Source: an uncultured Bacilli bacterium (GTDB taxonomy: Bacteria; Bacillota_I; Bacilli_A; RF39; UBA660). From it: 19,998 nt of DNA. Under the pieces are notes generated by a model. That model did no database searches. It was not told the origin of the DNA and saw nothing but the letters and a program-made list of their open reading frames with translations. Each line of letters opens with the position of its first letter. Within the stretch, counting starts at the first letter, position 1. Below, piece after piece: positions 1 to 6,309 of this stretch. Where the stretch lies: the NCBI GenBank assembly GCA_947856335.1, contig CANUCD010000003.1, forward strand, positions 1 to 19,998. Reading direction: 5' to 3'. A program made the translations under genes and the position numbers.

Positions 1-1
1 T

Positions 2-784
2 GTTCGTAATCTTAAAAGCATGAAAAAATATTACATTGAGTGCAGTGAAAGCAAAAAAGTGCAGATGGCGTCTGCACAAATTCCTTGGTCGCATAATATG
101 CTTATTTTAGATAAAATTAAAAATGAAAATGAAAGAGTTTGGTATATGGAACAGACATTTAGTAATGGTTGGAGTTATGATGTATTAGCGTTTCAAATAA
201 AGAGTGATTTATATTCACGTCAAGTACTAGGGGATAAACTTAATAATTTTAACTCTTCATTACCTAGTTTTCAAAGTGATTTAGCCAAAGATATAATGAA
301 AGACCCATATATACTAAATTTGACTGGATTAAAACAAAATTATATTGAAACTGAACTTGAAAATGCAATGGTTGAAAAAATTAAAACAGTCTTATTAGAA
401 TTGGGAACAGGTTTTAGTTTTGTTGGTAATCAATATAAAATAGAAGTTGGTAATAAAGAGTATTTTATAGATTTATTATTTTATCACACAAAATTGCATT
501 GTTATATTGTTGTAGAATTAAAGAATACAGAATTTAAACCTGAGTATACAGGAAAAGTTAATTTTTATTTATCTGCAGTTGATGATTTAATTAAAAGCAA
601 ACAAGACAATCCAAGTATTGGCTTAATTTTGTGTAGAGAAAAGGATAAGATTTCTGTTGAGTATGCTTTAAAAGATGTAAATAAGCCAATAGGAGTTAGT
701 TCCTATGAAATATCAAAGTTTTTGCCTAAGGATATTCTAAAAGAGTTGCCGACAGAAGATGATTTGAATTTACACATTGATTAA
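2..784 (+). CDS. DUF1016 (YhcG-type) PD-(D/E)XK nuclease domain protein, 5'-truncated by window edge
   Basis: The reading frame is open from the first bases of the window. The codons before the first ATG (position 20) read VRNLKSM, which resembles the RNLxxM segment in the middle of YhcG/DUF1016 proteins. The true start therefore lies upstream, and the N-terminal DUF1016 helical domain is outside the window. The visible C-terminal part has the nuclease core: FIDLLFYH with the catalytic Asp, then VVELKNTEFKPEY with the Glu-x-Lys, followed by a GKVNFYLSAVDDL helix (family members usually have Q rather than K there). Such proteins are frequent in defence and restriction-modification islands; whether an hsd locus lies upstream cannot be seen. 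The next ORF starts about ten bases after the stop, suggesting one transcript. Family identity is confident; biological role is inferred only. Confidence 0.88.
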   Translation, partial: VRNLKSMKKYYIECSESKKVQMASAQIPWSHNMLILDKIKNENERVWYMEQTFSNGWSYDVLAFQIKSDLYSRQVLGDKLNNFNSSLPSFQSDLAKDIMKDPYILNLTGLKQNYIETELENAMVEKIKTVLLELGTGFSFVGNQYKIEVGNKEYFIDLLFYHTKLHCYIVVELKNTEFKPEYTGKVNFYLSAVDDLIKSKQDNPSIGLILCREKDKISVEYALKDVNKPIGVSSYEISKFLPKDILKELPTEDDLNLHID

Positions 785-793
785 AAGGTGCTT

Positions 794-1132
794 ATGAGAA
801 AAGATACTGAGGGAAAGGTTGCTAATGCGATAAAAATTGTTGATGCTTCTTCTAGTGTTCTTTCGGTTCTTCACCCTGCTTTTTCTGGTTTACCACTAGT
901 TACTTATGCAATAAATAGAGTGATAGAGTATGAGAGTGAAGATAATATTATAAATCGAATGAAGAAACTTGAAAGAAAATTAGGTGAGAAAAAAATTTCA
1001 ACGGAAGAATTTAGAGAAAAAGTAGTTAATTTAACTGAACATGACGAATATGTAGTTAGGAATAATTTAATTAATGTGCTATTAAATTGTATTTCAGAAA
1101 GTGTAGATATTTATAATTTCGGTTTTAATTGA
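794..1132 (+). CDS. Unrecognised protein, probable N-terminal half of a frameshifted gene
   Basis: About 112 residues. I start it at ATG 794 because AAAGGTG at 785-790 makes a good ribosome binding site; a GTG at 788 in the same frame lies inside that site. I do not recognise the family. The N-terminus is hydrophobic and amphipathic (about residues 10-40). It is followed by a charged helix with KKLERKLGEKK and the segment TEHDEYVVRNNLINVLLNCISES. The stop is TGA, and the next ORF begins seven bases later in the +1 frame without a ribosome binding site. The +1 frame is already open from 1107, so the two ORFs overlap in readable sequence. I infer one original gene of roughly 290 codons, broken by an indel (or an assembly error) near 1107-1132. 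It is probably cotranscribed with the upstream nuclease gene. Confidence 0.6.
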   Translation: MRKDTEGKVANAIKIVDASSSVLSVLHPAFSGLPLVTYAINRVIEYESEDNIINRMKKLERKLGEKKISTEEFREKVVNLTEHDEYVVRNNLINVLLNCISESVDIYNFGFN

Positions 1133-1139
1133 TTTAATT

Positions 1140-1661
1140 ATGAATCAAGAAAATACTATCCATGAAGAAATTTGTGAAATTTTGTCTCAATTAAATAAAA
1201 ATGATTTGATTGTGTTATCAATGATTAATTTTTATAGGAAAAATGGTGAGAATAAATATTATTATGAACATATTGAAAAAAATAAGGAAAATGAGCAGAA
1301 AAATAATTTGTCCAGTCTAAATATAAAATTAATTAAATTTACTGATCGAGATAATATTTATAAAACTGATACAATTTTTTGGAAAGACTTTACTGAACAA
1401 TTTAGTGTTAGTACTATAGAAATGGGGCAAATGCTGTTAAGTGAAGGAATAGATGAGAATGGAAATTTTACTATGCAGTGGGCCTTTTTGGCTAGAGCTT
1501 TTATAAAATTAGAACGATTGGGACTTATTCAAATGGATATACAAAATACTTTGGGAACTATTAATTTTTTAAATGTTGATAGATTTCATATTACTTTGTT
1601 TGGTCATAATTTATTGTATTATGTAGATTTAAATGATATTGAAAATGGATATATGTTTTGA
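1140..1661 (+). CDS. Unrecognised protein, probable C-terminal half of the same frameshifted gene
   Basis: 173 residues from ATG 1140. No Shine-Dalgarno-like sequence precedes that ATG (the upstream bases are only T/A-rich), and the frame is open upstream to 1107. Both facts suggest this is the continuation of the preceding ORF rather than an independent gene. The protein is mixed helical, with a lysine/asparagine-rich middle (about residues 35-60). It contains the segments LLSEGIDENGNFTMQWAFLARAFIKLERLGL and NVDRFHITLFGHNLL, which look like a helix followed by a winged-helix-like or small alpha/beta end. There is no signal peptide or membrane segment. Function is unknown; the position after a DUF1016 nuclease suggests an accessory or defence setting, but this is inference. 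Confidence 0.55.
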   Translation: MNQENTIHEEICEILSQLNKNDLIVLSMINFYRKNGENKYYYEHIEKNKENEQKNNLSSLNIKLIKFTDRDNIYKTDTIFWKDFTEQFSVSTIEMGQMLLSEGIDENGNFTMQWAFLARAFIKLERLGLIQMDIQNTLGTINFLNVDRFHITLFGHNLLYYVDLNDIENGYMF

Positions 1662-1687
1662 CAATTTAATCTTATTTTATGTAACAT
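1658..1687 (+). promoter_or_regulatory. Possible promoter overlapping a duplicated TTATGTAACA box
   Basis: TTGACA at 1658-1663 is a perfect -35 match, followed at 18 bases by TAACAT (1682-1687). The element TTATGTAACA occurs twice, at 1677-1686 and 1688-1697, with an 11-base period, about one helical turn. That is the geometry of a two-site operator over the -10 region. It could drive the candidate small RNA ending at the terminator near 1848. Another extended -10-like element (TGTTTTAAT, 1720-1728) lies closer to that RNA. Confidence 0.3.
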
Positions 1688-1734
1688 TTATGTAACAAAT
1701 TTTTAGAACTTTAAAATTATGTTTTAATTTATTT

Positions 1735-1848
1735 TAATTAAAATCGTGAAAAAAGGGGCGAAATTAAAAGAAGTGTTATGGTTTTAAATTAAAATAAACC
1801 AAATTGTAATAGCCCCCTGAAGGAGCCTTTGTGGCTCCATTTTTATTT
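1735..1848 (+). ncRNA. Candidate small structured RNA
   Basis: This fills the gap between 1661 and 1917. GGGGC (1755-1759) can pair with GCCCC (1812-1816), closing a loop that itself contains a hairpin TGGTTT/AAACCA (1779-1784 with 1796-1801). Immediately afterwards comes a strong intrinsic terminator. The G/C-rich runs stand out in otherwise extremely AT-rich sequence. TGTTTTAAT at 1720-1728 could be its extended -10, giving a transcript of roughly 110-115 bases. I do not recognise a known RNA family. It could instead be the 3' untranslated end of the upstream operon. The 5' end is an estimate. Confidence 0.4.
1822..1848 (+). terminator. Intrinsic terminator
   Basis: GGAGCC (1822-1827) pairs with GGCTCC (1833-1838) around a five-base loop, and ATTTTTATTT follows. 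The six-base GC-rich stem is one of the strongest in the window. It ends transcription before the lipoprotein gene, whose own promoter follows. Confidence 0.85.
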
Positions 1849-1877
1849 GATGAAAAATAATAGTTATTTAATAAATA

Positions 1878-1886
1878 TGTTATAAT
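1878..1886 (+). promoter_or_regulatory. Extended -10 promoter of lipoprotein gene at 1917
   Basis: TGTTATAAT, a perfect TGN-TATAAT extended -10, lies about 30 bases before the ATG. No good -35 hexamer is visible 17 bases upstream, as usual for extended -10 promoters. Confidence 0.75.
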
Positions 1887-1916
1887 ATAGGTATTAAAAT
1901 TAAGGTGGAGGAATTT

Positions 1917-2453
1917 ATGAAAAAAATATTTATTTTTATTTTTATTATTGGTTGTCTTTGTGGTTGTACAACAAGTACTTTAGAAAAAGAGTATCAAGAT
2001 ACGCAAGAATGGGGTTATGTAGAAAAAGAAACAGTTGAGGTGTTAGTAGCTAAGTTTAATACTCAAGTTGTAGATAATAGTTCTTTAAATTTTGCTTCAA
2101 AAGATTATTTAACTATTTATGATGATTCTTATTGGTATAATTTACTTACAGGAATATATTTAATTGTTTATCCTATAAAATATAGTGGTAATTTAGAGAG
2201 TGATATTGTTGATTACATGGTTTTATATGTTGAAAAAGATAGTGAAAATGCAGCAATTGTTAATGAATATATGAATTATTTAGTTATGGCTAATAATCCC
2301 GATATTACTATAACAGAGGTAGAAGATTTAATGGTTGGAGCTAGAAATACAGCTTTAGCAGGTACTACAGTTAATAATGGTAAAGGAATTGATGTAGGTT
2401 ATATTGATAATGAGGATAATTATCAATATCAAGTCATTAGATTATATAAATAA
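1917..2453 (+). CDS. Putative lipoprotein of unknown function
   Basis: 178 residues from ATG 1917, chosen because GGTGGAGG at 1904-1911 is a strong ribosome binding site; a GTG at 1905 in frame lies inside that site. The N-terminus MKKIFIFIFIIGCLCGC is a lipoprotein signal peptide ending in an L-C-G-C lipobox (the Cys at -2 is unusual), so the mature protein is predicted to be tethered outside the membrane. The mature part is acidic, with no cysteine beyond the lipidated one and no family I recognise; it looks like a single alpha/beta domain. The DNA for the signal peptide (1930-1974) is almost identical to that of the lipoprotein gene at 3559, although the mature parts are unrelated. It has its own extended -10 promoter and follows a terminator. 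Confidence 0.75.
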   Translation: MKKIFIFIFIIGCLCGCTTSTLEKEYQDTQEWGYVEKETVEVLVAKFNTQVVDNSSLNFASKDYLTIYDDSYWYNLLTGIYLIVYPIKYSGNLESDIVDYMVLYVEKDSENAAIVNEYMNYLVMANNPDITITEVEDLMVGARNTALAGTTVNNGKGIDVGYIDNEDNYQYQVIRLYK

Positions 2454-2476
2454 ATTTTAAGAGATAATTATGAAAT

Positions 2477-2505
2477 TTGAGTTAAGGTATGTTATGTGTT
2501 ATAAT
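2477..2505 (+). promoter_or_regulatory. Promoter of gene at 2538
   Basis: TTGAGT (2477-2482), then a 17-base spacer, then TATAAT (2500-2505) preceded by TGT, an extended -10. The -10 lies about 32 bases before the ATG. Confidence 0.75.
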
Positions 2506-2537
2506 TAGTTTAATTAGAATGTTTGGGGGGATGCTGG

Positions 2538-3509
2538 ATGAAGCATGCTTATAGTTTAGAGGAATGTTATTGTTTATTAGATGATATATCTAAAGTTTTT
2601 GTTAAATTTTTAAATCATTTGATGGAAATTATGGAAGTTAATCAGGTTAATTTAGTGGGAGTTGGTAATTCTATTAGTGGAGGTTGGACTGCTATAGATA
2701 ATAATGTTTGTCCTTGGATAGAGAAGTTAAAACCTTTTATAGATGTAAATAATCATGATTTAAATATAGAATTTGCTAATTTTTCTATTGTTGGTAATAA
2801 TTCTAATCAACAAATTTATGAATTTATAAAAAACAATCCATCTTTAAGTGAAGTTAAAAAGCATTTTTCTTCGGTTTTTGATAATTGGAAAAAAGTTTAT
2901 AAAGGTTCTTTATTAGAAAATTATGTTGATAAAGATATTGCTTTGAGTTTTTATTTAGAAAGTAATAATCGTTTGTTAAATTATTATGGTGATGATGTAT
3001 TTACTTTAACTACTTTTTTTGGATGTACTGGTGAACTTTTGGATCATTTAAATCAAGTTAAATTTAAAGAGGGGAGAGAAAAGATATTTCAAAAAGAAGT
3101 ATTATATATGCAAAAAATATTGCTTTATCTTCTTTCTTTATCTAAAAACTCATATGTAACGATAGGTAATTTTCCTTATATTAGTAGATATATACCTATT
3201 ATTAGCTCTTGGATTAAAGATATTAACAAACAAATAGAGGATTGTGCCCATCATGAATCTAAAACAATGTATTTTGATGGAGTGTATTTAGATTTAGTCA
3301 CTCTTTATAATGGCAAGCTAAAACTAGATAATCATCCTAATTTAAGGTGGCAATATACATCCTTATATCATTATGTTCATTTCTTAATGCAACAAATACC
3401 TCTTGAGTTAATGAAGCAAGATACTATACATGATGAATATTTTTTAATGAGAAAATATTGTTCTTTAGATTATGATGGAAAAATGGCTTATAGAATGAAA
3501 AGTCTATAA
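2538..3509 (+). CDS. SGNH/GDSL-hydrolase-like protein
   Basis: 323 residues from ATG 2538, which follows a run of six G (2525-2530) usable as ribosome binding site; a TTG at 2523 is the only upstream alternative. There is no signal peptide, so it is probably cytoplasmic. VNLVGVGNSISGGW at about residues 38-51 resembles block I of SGNH hydrolases (G-x-S in a beta-strand-turn context, nucleophile near Ser45). DNHPN at about 264-268 resembles the block V Asp-x-His-Pro. The segments between (FANFSIVGNN, VTIGNFP) could supply the other strands. The rest is helical and I do not recognise a closer subfamily. A hydrolase or esterase role is an inference from two motifs. It sits between two lipoprotein genes, each with its own promoter. 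Confidence 0.55.
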   Translation: MKHAYSLEECYCLLDDISKVFVKFLNHLMEIMEVNQVNLVGVGNSISGGWTAIDNNVCPWIEKLKPFIDVNNHDLNIEFANFSIVGNNSNQQIYEFIKNNPSLSEVKKHFSSVFDNWKKVYKGSLLENYVDKDIALSFYLESNNRLLNYYGDDVFTLTTFFGCTGELLDHLNQVKFKEGREKIFQKEVLYMQKILLYLLSLSKNSYVTIGNFPYISRYIPIISSWIKDINKQIEDCAHHESKTMYFDGVYLDLVTLYNGKLKLDNHPNLRWQYTSLYHYVHFLMQQIPLELMKQDTIHDEYFLMRKYCSLDYDGKMAYRMKSL

Positions 3510-3524
3510 ATATGTATACTTTTA

Positions 3525-3533
3525 TGATATAAT
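3525..3533 (+). promoter_or_regulatory. Extended -10 promoter of gene at 3559
   Basis: TGATATAAT, with the ATG 26 bases downstream. No convincing -35 hexamer. Confidence 0.7.
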
Positions 3534-3558
3534 TTGTTTAAGAATGGTAGGTTGTTTT

Positions 3559-4008
3559 ATGAAAAAAGTAATTATTTTTATCCTTATTATTGGTTGTCTT
3601 TGTGGTTGTACAACAAATAAAGTAGAAGATAAGTTTGTTTCAACAGAGGTTTCTGGAATATCTATGATGATTCAAGATAATAGTTTAACTAGAGAGAGTC
3701 TTAAGCTTGTTATAAAAGATATGAATGGTAAAGGTTTTTATGTTTATGGAAAGAGTTTTCGGATTGATAAAAAAGAAAACGATACTTGGGTAGAAGTAGA
3801 AAAGCTTAATAATAATTGTGGTTTTGATTTAATTGCTTATTATGTTAATAGTGATAATTTATTAGAGATGGAACAAAATTGGGAGTGTATGTATGGTAGT
3901 TTAGATGATGGAGAGTATCGGTTAGTTAAAGATGTTGTTTTAGAAAGTGATATTCCTATGACTGAGGAAGATAAAAAGTATATTTCAATTTCTTTTGTGA
4001 TTGATTAG
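3559..4008 (+). CDS. Putative lipoprotein with Ig-like (Big_14-type) domain
   Basis: 149 residues from ATG 3559; an in-frame ATG at 3544 sits closer to the promoter and would add five residues before the hydrophobic stretch. The signal peptide MKKVIIFILIIGCLCGCTT is almost the same as that of the lipoprotein at 1917, again with an L-C-G-C lipobox. The mature part has the pattern GKGFYVYGKSFRIDKKENDTWVEV, then a block around NWECMYGSLDDGEYRLVKDV. I associate these with the small all-beta Ig-like domain common in Firmicutes lipoproteins (Big_14); that is from memory of the motif, not a search. Two internal cysteines (NNNCGF and NWECMY) could form a disulfide. The next operon encodes a CcdA/thioredoxin pair, so a redox link is possible. 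Confidence 0.65.
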   Translation: MKKVIIFILIIGCLCGCTTNKVEDKFVSTEVSGISMMIQDNSLTRESLKLVIKDMNGKGFYVYGKSFRIDKKENDTWVEVEKLNNNCGFDLIAYYVNSDNLLEMEQNWECMYGSLDDGEYRLVKDVVLESDIPMTEEDKKYISISFVID

Positions 4009-4063
4009 CTATTTAAAATCAAATTATATTGTTTGTTTTTTGGTGTTCAATTATTAAAATAAA

Positions 4064-4072
4064 TGTTATAAT
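4064..4072 (+). promoter_or_regulatory. Extended -10 promoter of ccdA operon
   Basis: TGTTATAAT ends only 16 bases before the ccdA ATG, so the transcript should begin almost at the AGGAGG ribosome binding site (4079-4084). A weak -35-like TGTTCA lies at 4044-4049. Confidence 0.7.
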
Positions 4073-4088
4073 ATTTTAGGAGGAAATT

Positions 4089-4739
4089 ATGGAATACTTT
4101 ATTACTTTTATAGAGGGAGTAGCATCTTTTGTTTCCCCTTGTGTTTTACCTGTTATTCCTATTTATATTTCATATTTTGCTACTGGTAGTAAAAGTAGTA
4201 AAAAAACATTATTAAATGCTTTAGGCTTTGTTTGTGGATTTAGTATTATTTTTATATTATTAGGAGTTTTTGCAGGTACTTTTGGTAAATTTATTCATGA
4301 ATATGTAGATTATTTTAATATAATTTTTGGAGTGTTTTTAATTTTTATTGGACTTAACTATATGGGTTTTTTAATTATTAAAATATTTAATAAAACAAAA
4401 GGAATACAAACTGAAAATAAGAATTTAAATTTTATTACTTCTTTTGTTTTTGGAGCTATATTTTCGCTTACTTGGACTCCTTGTGTTGGAGCTTTTTTAT
4501 CATCTGCTTTAATACTTGCAAGTACTACGGGGAGTATTTTAAAAGGAGCTATATTACTTTCTTTATATTCTTTAGGACTTGCTATTCCATTTATTATTAC
4601 TGCTTTGTTTTTAGAAAAACTTAAAAAGACATTTGATTTTATTAAGAAACATTATTCAATTATAAATAAAATATGTGGTAGTATATTGATTTTATTTGGT
4701 ATTTATAAACTTGTTTTTGGTTTAATAGGAATATTTTAG
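4089..4739 (+). CDS. ccdA: Cytochrome c biogenesis / thiol-disulfide transporter CcdA
   Basis: 216 residues, the usual size for stand-alone CcdA. Six hydrophobic segments are apparent. The first carries VSPCVLPVIPIY (Cys18) and the fourth carries TWTPCVGAFL (Cys132), the conserved cysteine pair that passes reducing equivalents across the membrane in the CcdA/DsbD family. The start has a perfect AGGAGG five bases upstream. The next gene, encoding a membrane-anchored thioredoxin, begins after eight bases with a nearly identical leader (TATTTTAGGAGGA), so the two form an operon and presumably a working pair: CcdA takes electrons from cytoplasmic thioredoxin and hands them to the external one. 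No cytochrome c genes are in view, so substrates are more likely extracytoplasmic proteins with disulfides. Confidence 0.93.
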   Translation: MEYFITFIEGVASFVSPCVLPVIPIYISYFATGSKSSKKTLLNALGFVCGFSIIFILLGVFAGTFGKFIHEYVDYFNIIFGVFLIFIGLNYMGFLIIKIFNKTKGIQTENKNLNFITSFVFGAIFSLTWTPCVGAFLSSALILASTTGSILKGAILLSLYSLGLAIPFIITALFLEKLKKTFDFIKKHYSIINKICGSILILFGIYKLVFGLIGIF

Positions 4740-4747
4740 GAGGAATT

Positions 4748-5203
4748 ATGAATAAGAAAGTTAAATTGTTAATAGAGATTGGGGTTTTTGTTTTAGCCAT
4801 TATTTTAATAGCTGTCGTATATTCATTTAGTATGAATAGTGCTAATAAAGAAGAAGTAGAAAAAGAGTCTGTAAGTGTAGGTGTGGTTAAAATAACTGAT
4901 GATAATTTTAGGAAAGAGATATTAGAATCAGACAAACCAGTTATCTTAGAGTTTTCTTCTAATTCTTGTCCACCTTGTGTTGCTATGCTTACCACGTTAG
5001 TTGATATAGCTAAAAATAATAAAGATATAAAAGTAGCTACACTAAATACTGATGCAAAAGAGTGCAAGAGTATTGTTGATGAGTATCCTATTGATGGAAC
5101 ACCAACAATTATGATATTTGAAGACGGAAAAGTTAAAGATACTCTTTTAGGTGCAGTTACTGGAGAAGCTATTATAGAAGCTTTAGAATTGGGGTTAGAA
5201 TGA
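4748..5203 (+). CDS. Membrane-anchored thioredoxin-like protein
   Basis: 151 residues. One N-terminal transmembrane segment (about residues 6-29) is followed by a short linker and a thioredoxin domain facing outside. The active site is SNSCPPCVAM (Cys74 and Cys77, CPPC rather than CGPC). The cis-proline is in DGTPTIMIF (Pro119), and a final beta-strand/helix completes the fold. ResA/TlpA-like redox partners of CcdA have this layout. The AGGAGG ribosome binding site overlaps the end of ccdA. Its TGA stop overlaps the ATG of the next gene (ATGA), implying translational coupling. Another cysteine (Cys106) lies in the middle of the domain. Likely role: reducing disulfides in cell-surface proteins. 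Confidence 0.9.
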   Translation: MNKKVKLLIEIGVFVLAIILIAVVYSFSMNSANKEEVEKESVSVGVVKITDDNFRKEILESDKPVILEFSSNSCPPCVAMLTTLVDIAKNNKDIKVATLNTDAKECKSIVDEYPIDGTPTIMIFEDGKVKDTLLGAVTGEAIIEALELGLE

Positions 5204-5592
5204 AAAAGAATTGTTTAATTGTTTTATTTTTTGTTTTATTAGTTACTGGATGTGGTAATACAGAAAAACTTGTTTGTTCTTCTACTAGTGTGGGGGATGA
5301 TGCTACATCATATTCTACTTTAGAAATAAAGATTAAAGAAAATAAAGTGACTGATATGAAGTTTATTGTTGATATGGAGTTTCCAGAAGAATATGAAAGT
5401 TCACTTCCTATGATTGCTAATAATATCAAAAGTAGTAAGCCTTATATGGATGTTTCTATTGTGGATGGTAGAATTAGGTTAGTTACGAAAGATACTACTG
5501 GAGATAGTTTTTTAGGAATTGAAATGGATCAAGAAATTACGTATGGAGAATTAAAAGAAGTGTTAGAATTACAGGATTTTGAATGTGAGTAG
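5200..5592 (+). CDS. DUF1307-like lipoprotein
   Basis: 130 residues. The signal peptide MKKNCLIVLFFVLLVTGCGN has a good lipobox (V-T-G-C), so the mature protein is lipid-anchored outside. The mature part begins CGNTEKLVCSST and ends LQDFECE, giving two cysteines besides the lipidated one, one near each end. That is the pattern I recall for DUF1307/YehR-type lipoproteins (LxC near the N-terminus, a Cys at the extreme C-terminus), and a disulfide between them is likely. It overlaps the thioredoxin gene by four bases, so it is probably translationally coupled. A plausible idea is that this lipoprotein is a client of the CcdA-thioredoxin pathway; this is inference from context. Confidence 0.75.
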   Translation: MKKNCLIVLFFVLLVTGCGNTEKLVCSSTSVGDDATSYSTLEIKIKENKVTDMKFIVDMEFPEEYESSLPMIANNIKSSKPYMDVSIVDGRIRLVTKDTTGDSFLGIEMDQEITYGELKEVLELQDFECE

Positions 5593-5595
5593 TAA

Positions 5596-6252
5596 ATGAG
5601 TATAGAAAGTAATGTTTTTAAAAGGGGTATTATTGATTTTGATAAACTAGAAAGCATCGGCTTTGTTAAAAATGAATATGGTTATGATTATTCTATAGAG
5701 TTTATGAATCATTTTAGAGCGAATGTTCATATTACTTTTGATGGTGAAGTAAGTGGTCGGATATTTGATATATGTATGGATGATGAATATACGAATTTTC
5801 GAATAGATACGTTAATGGGATTCGCTAAGAATGTACGTGATGAATATATACTTATTTTAGAAAAGATAAAAAGACAAGTTCTAATTCCTAGATATTTTAT
5901 ATATGAACAAAGTAATCGAATAACTAAGCTTATTTTAGATAAATATCAAGTTAGTCCAGAGTTTTTATGGGATTCTTCTCCTAACTTTGGGGTATTTAGA
6001 AATCATAGTAGTAAAAAATGGTTTGGTATTATTATGAATATTGATAAGAGTAAGATTATTCCTTACTTAAATGGCGAAATAGAAATTATCAATTTAAAAG
6101 TAAATAATATAGATATTATTAAAAAAGAGGGAATATATCCTGCTTATCATATGAATAAAAAAAGTTGGGTTAGTATTATTTTGGATGATACATTAAGTGA
6201 TGATGAAATCATGAAATTTATAGATGATAGTTTTAGATTTAGTTCAAAATAA
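5596..6252 (+). CDS. MmcQ/YjbR family protein with N-terminal extension
   Basis: 218 residues from ATG 5596, three bases after the previous stop and with only a weak ribosome binding site (GTGAG), so it may depend on translational coupling. The C-terminal ~115 residues match the MmcQ/YjbR fold: SPEFLWDSSPNFGVFRN, KKWFGIIMNID, then KEGIYPAYHMNKKSWVSIILDDTLSDDEIMKFIDDSFRF. The first ~95 residues form a separate alpha/beta region seen in longer members of the family. These proteins adopt a CyaY-like, DNA-binding-type fold, but their role is not established. It is the last gene of the ccdA unit before a new promoter. Confidence 0.85.
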   Translation: MSIESNVFKRGIIDFDKLESIGFVKNEYGYDYSIEFMNHFRANVHITFDGEVSGRIFDICMDDEYTNFRIDTLMGFAKNVRDEYILILEKIKRQVLIPRYFIYEQSNRITKLILDKYQVSPEFLWDSSPNFGVFRNHSSKKWFGIIMNIDKSKIIPYLNGEIEIINLKVNNIDIIKKEGIYPAYHMNKKSWVSIILDDTLSDDEIMKFIDDSFRFSSK

Positions 6253-6261
6253 ATATTCGAG

Positions 6262-6290
6262 TTTACTTCTTTTTTATCTTTTGATATAAT
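6262..6290 (+). promoter_or_regulatory. Promoter of PepSY gene
   Basis: TTTACT (6262-6267), a 17-base spacer, then TATAAT (6285-6290) preceded by TGA. An ATG at 6289 lies within the -10 itself and therefore cannot be the start codon. Confidence 0.7.
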
Positions 6291-6309
6291 GGTTTTAGGA
6301 GTTGATATT

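Noticed and set aside
1130..1132. TGA read as tryptophan (alternative code)
   Set aside because: Read-through reaches another TGA after eleven codons in the wrong frame for the next ORF, and TGA ends the thioredoxin gene in an ATGA overlap, so TGA is a stop here.
4660..5429. Minus-strand ORFs opposite ccdA, the thioredoxin gene and the lipoprotein gene
   Set aside because: Antisense to three well-supported genes, with no family resemblance or start signals.
6289..6309. Upstream ATG for the PepSY protein
   Set aside because: It overlaps the TATAAT hexamer, so it would not be within the transcript; ATG 6310 has a ribosome binding site.
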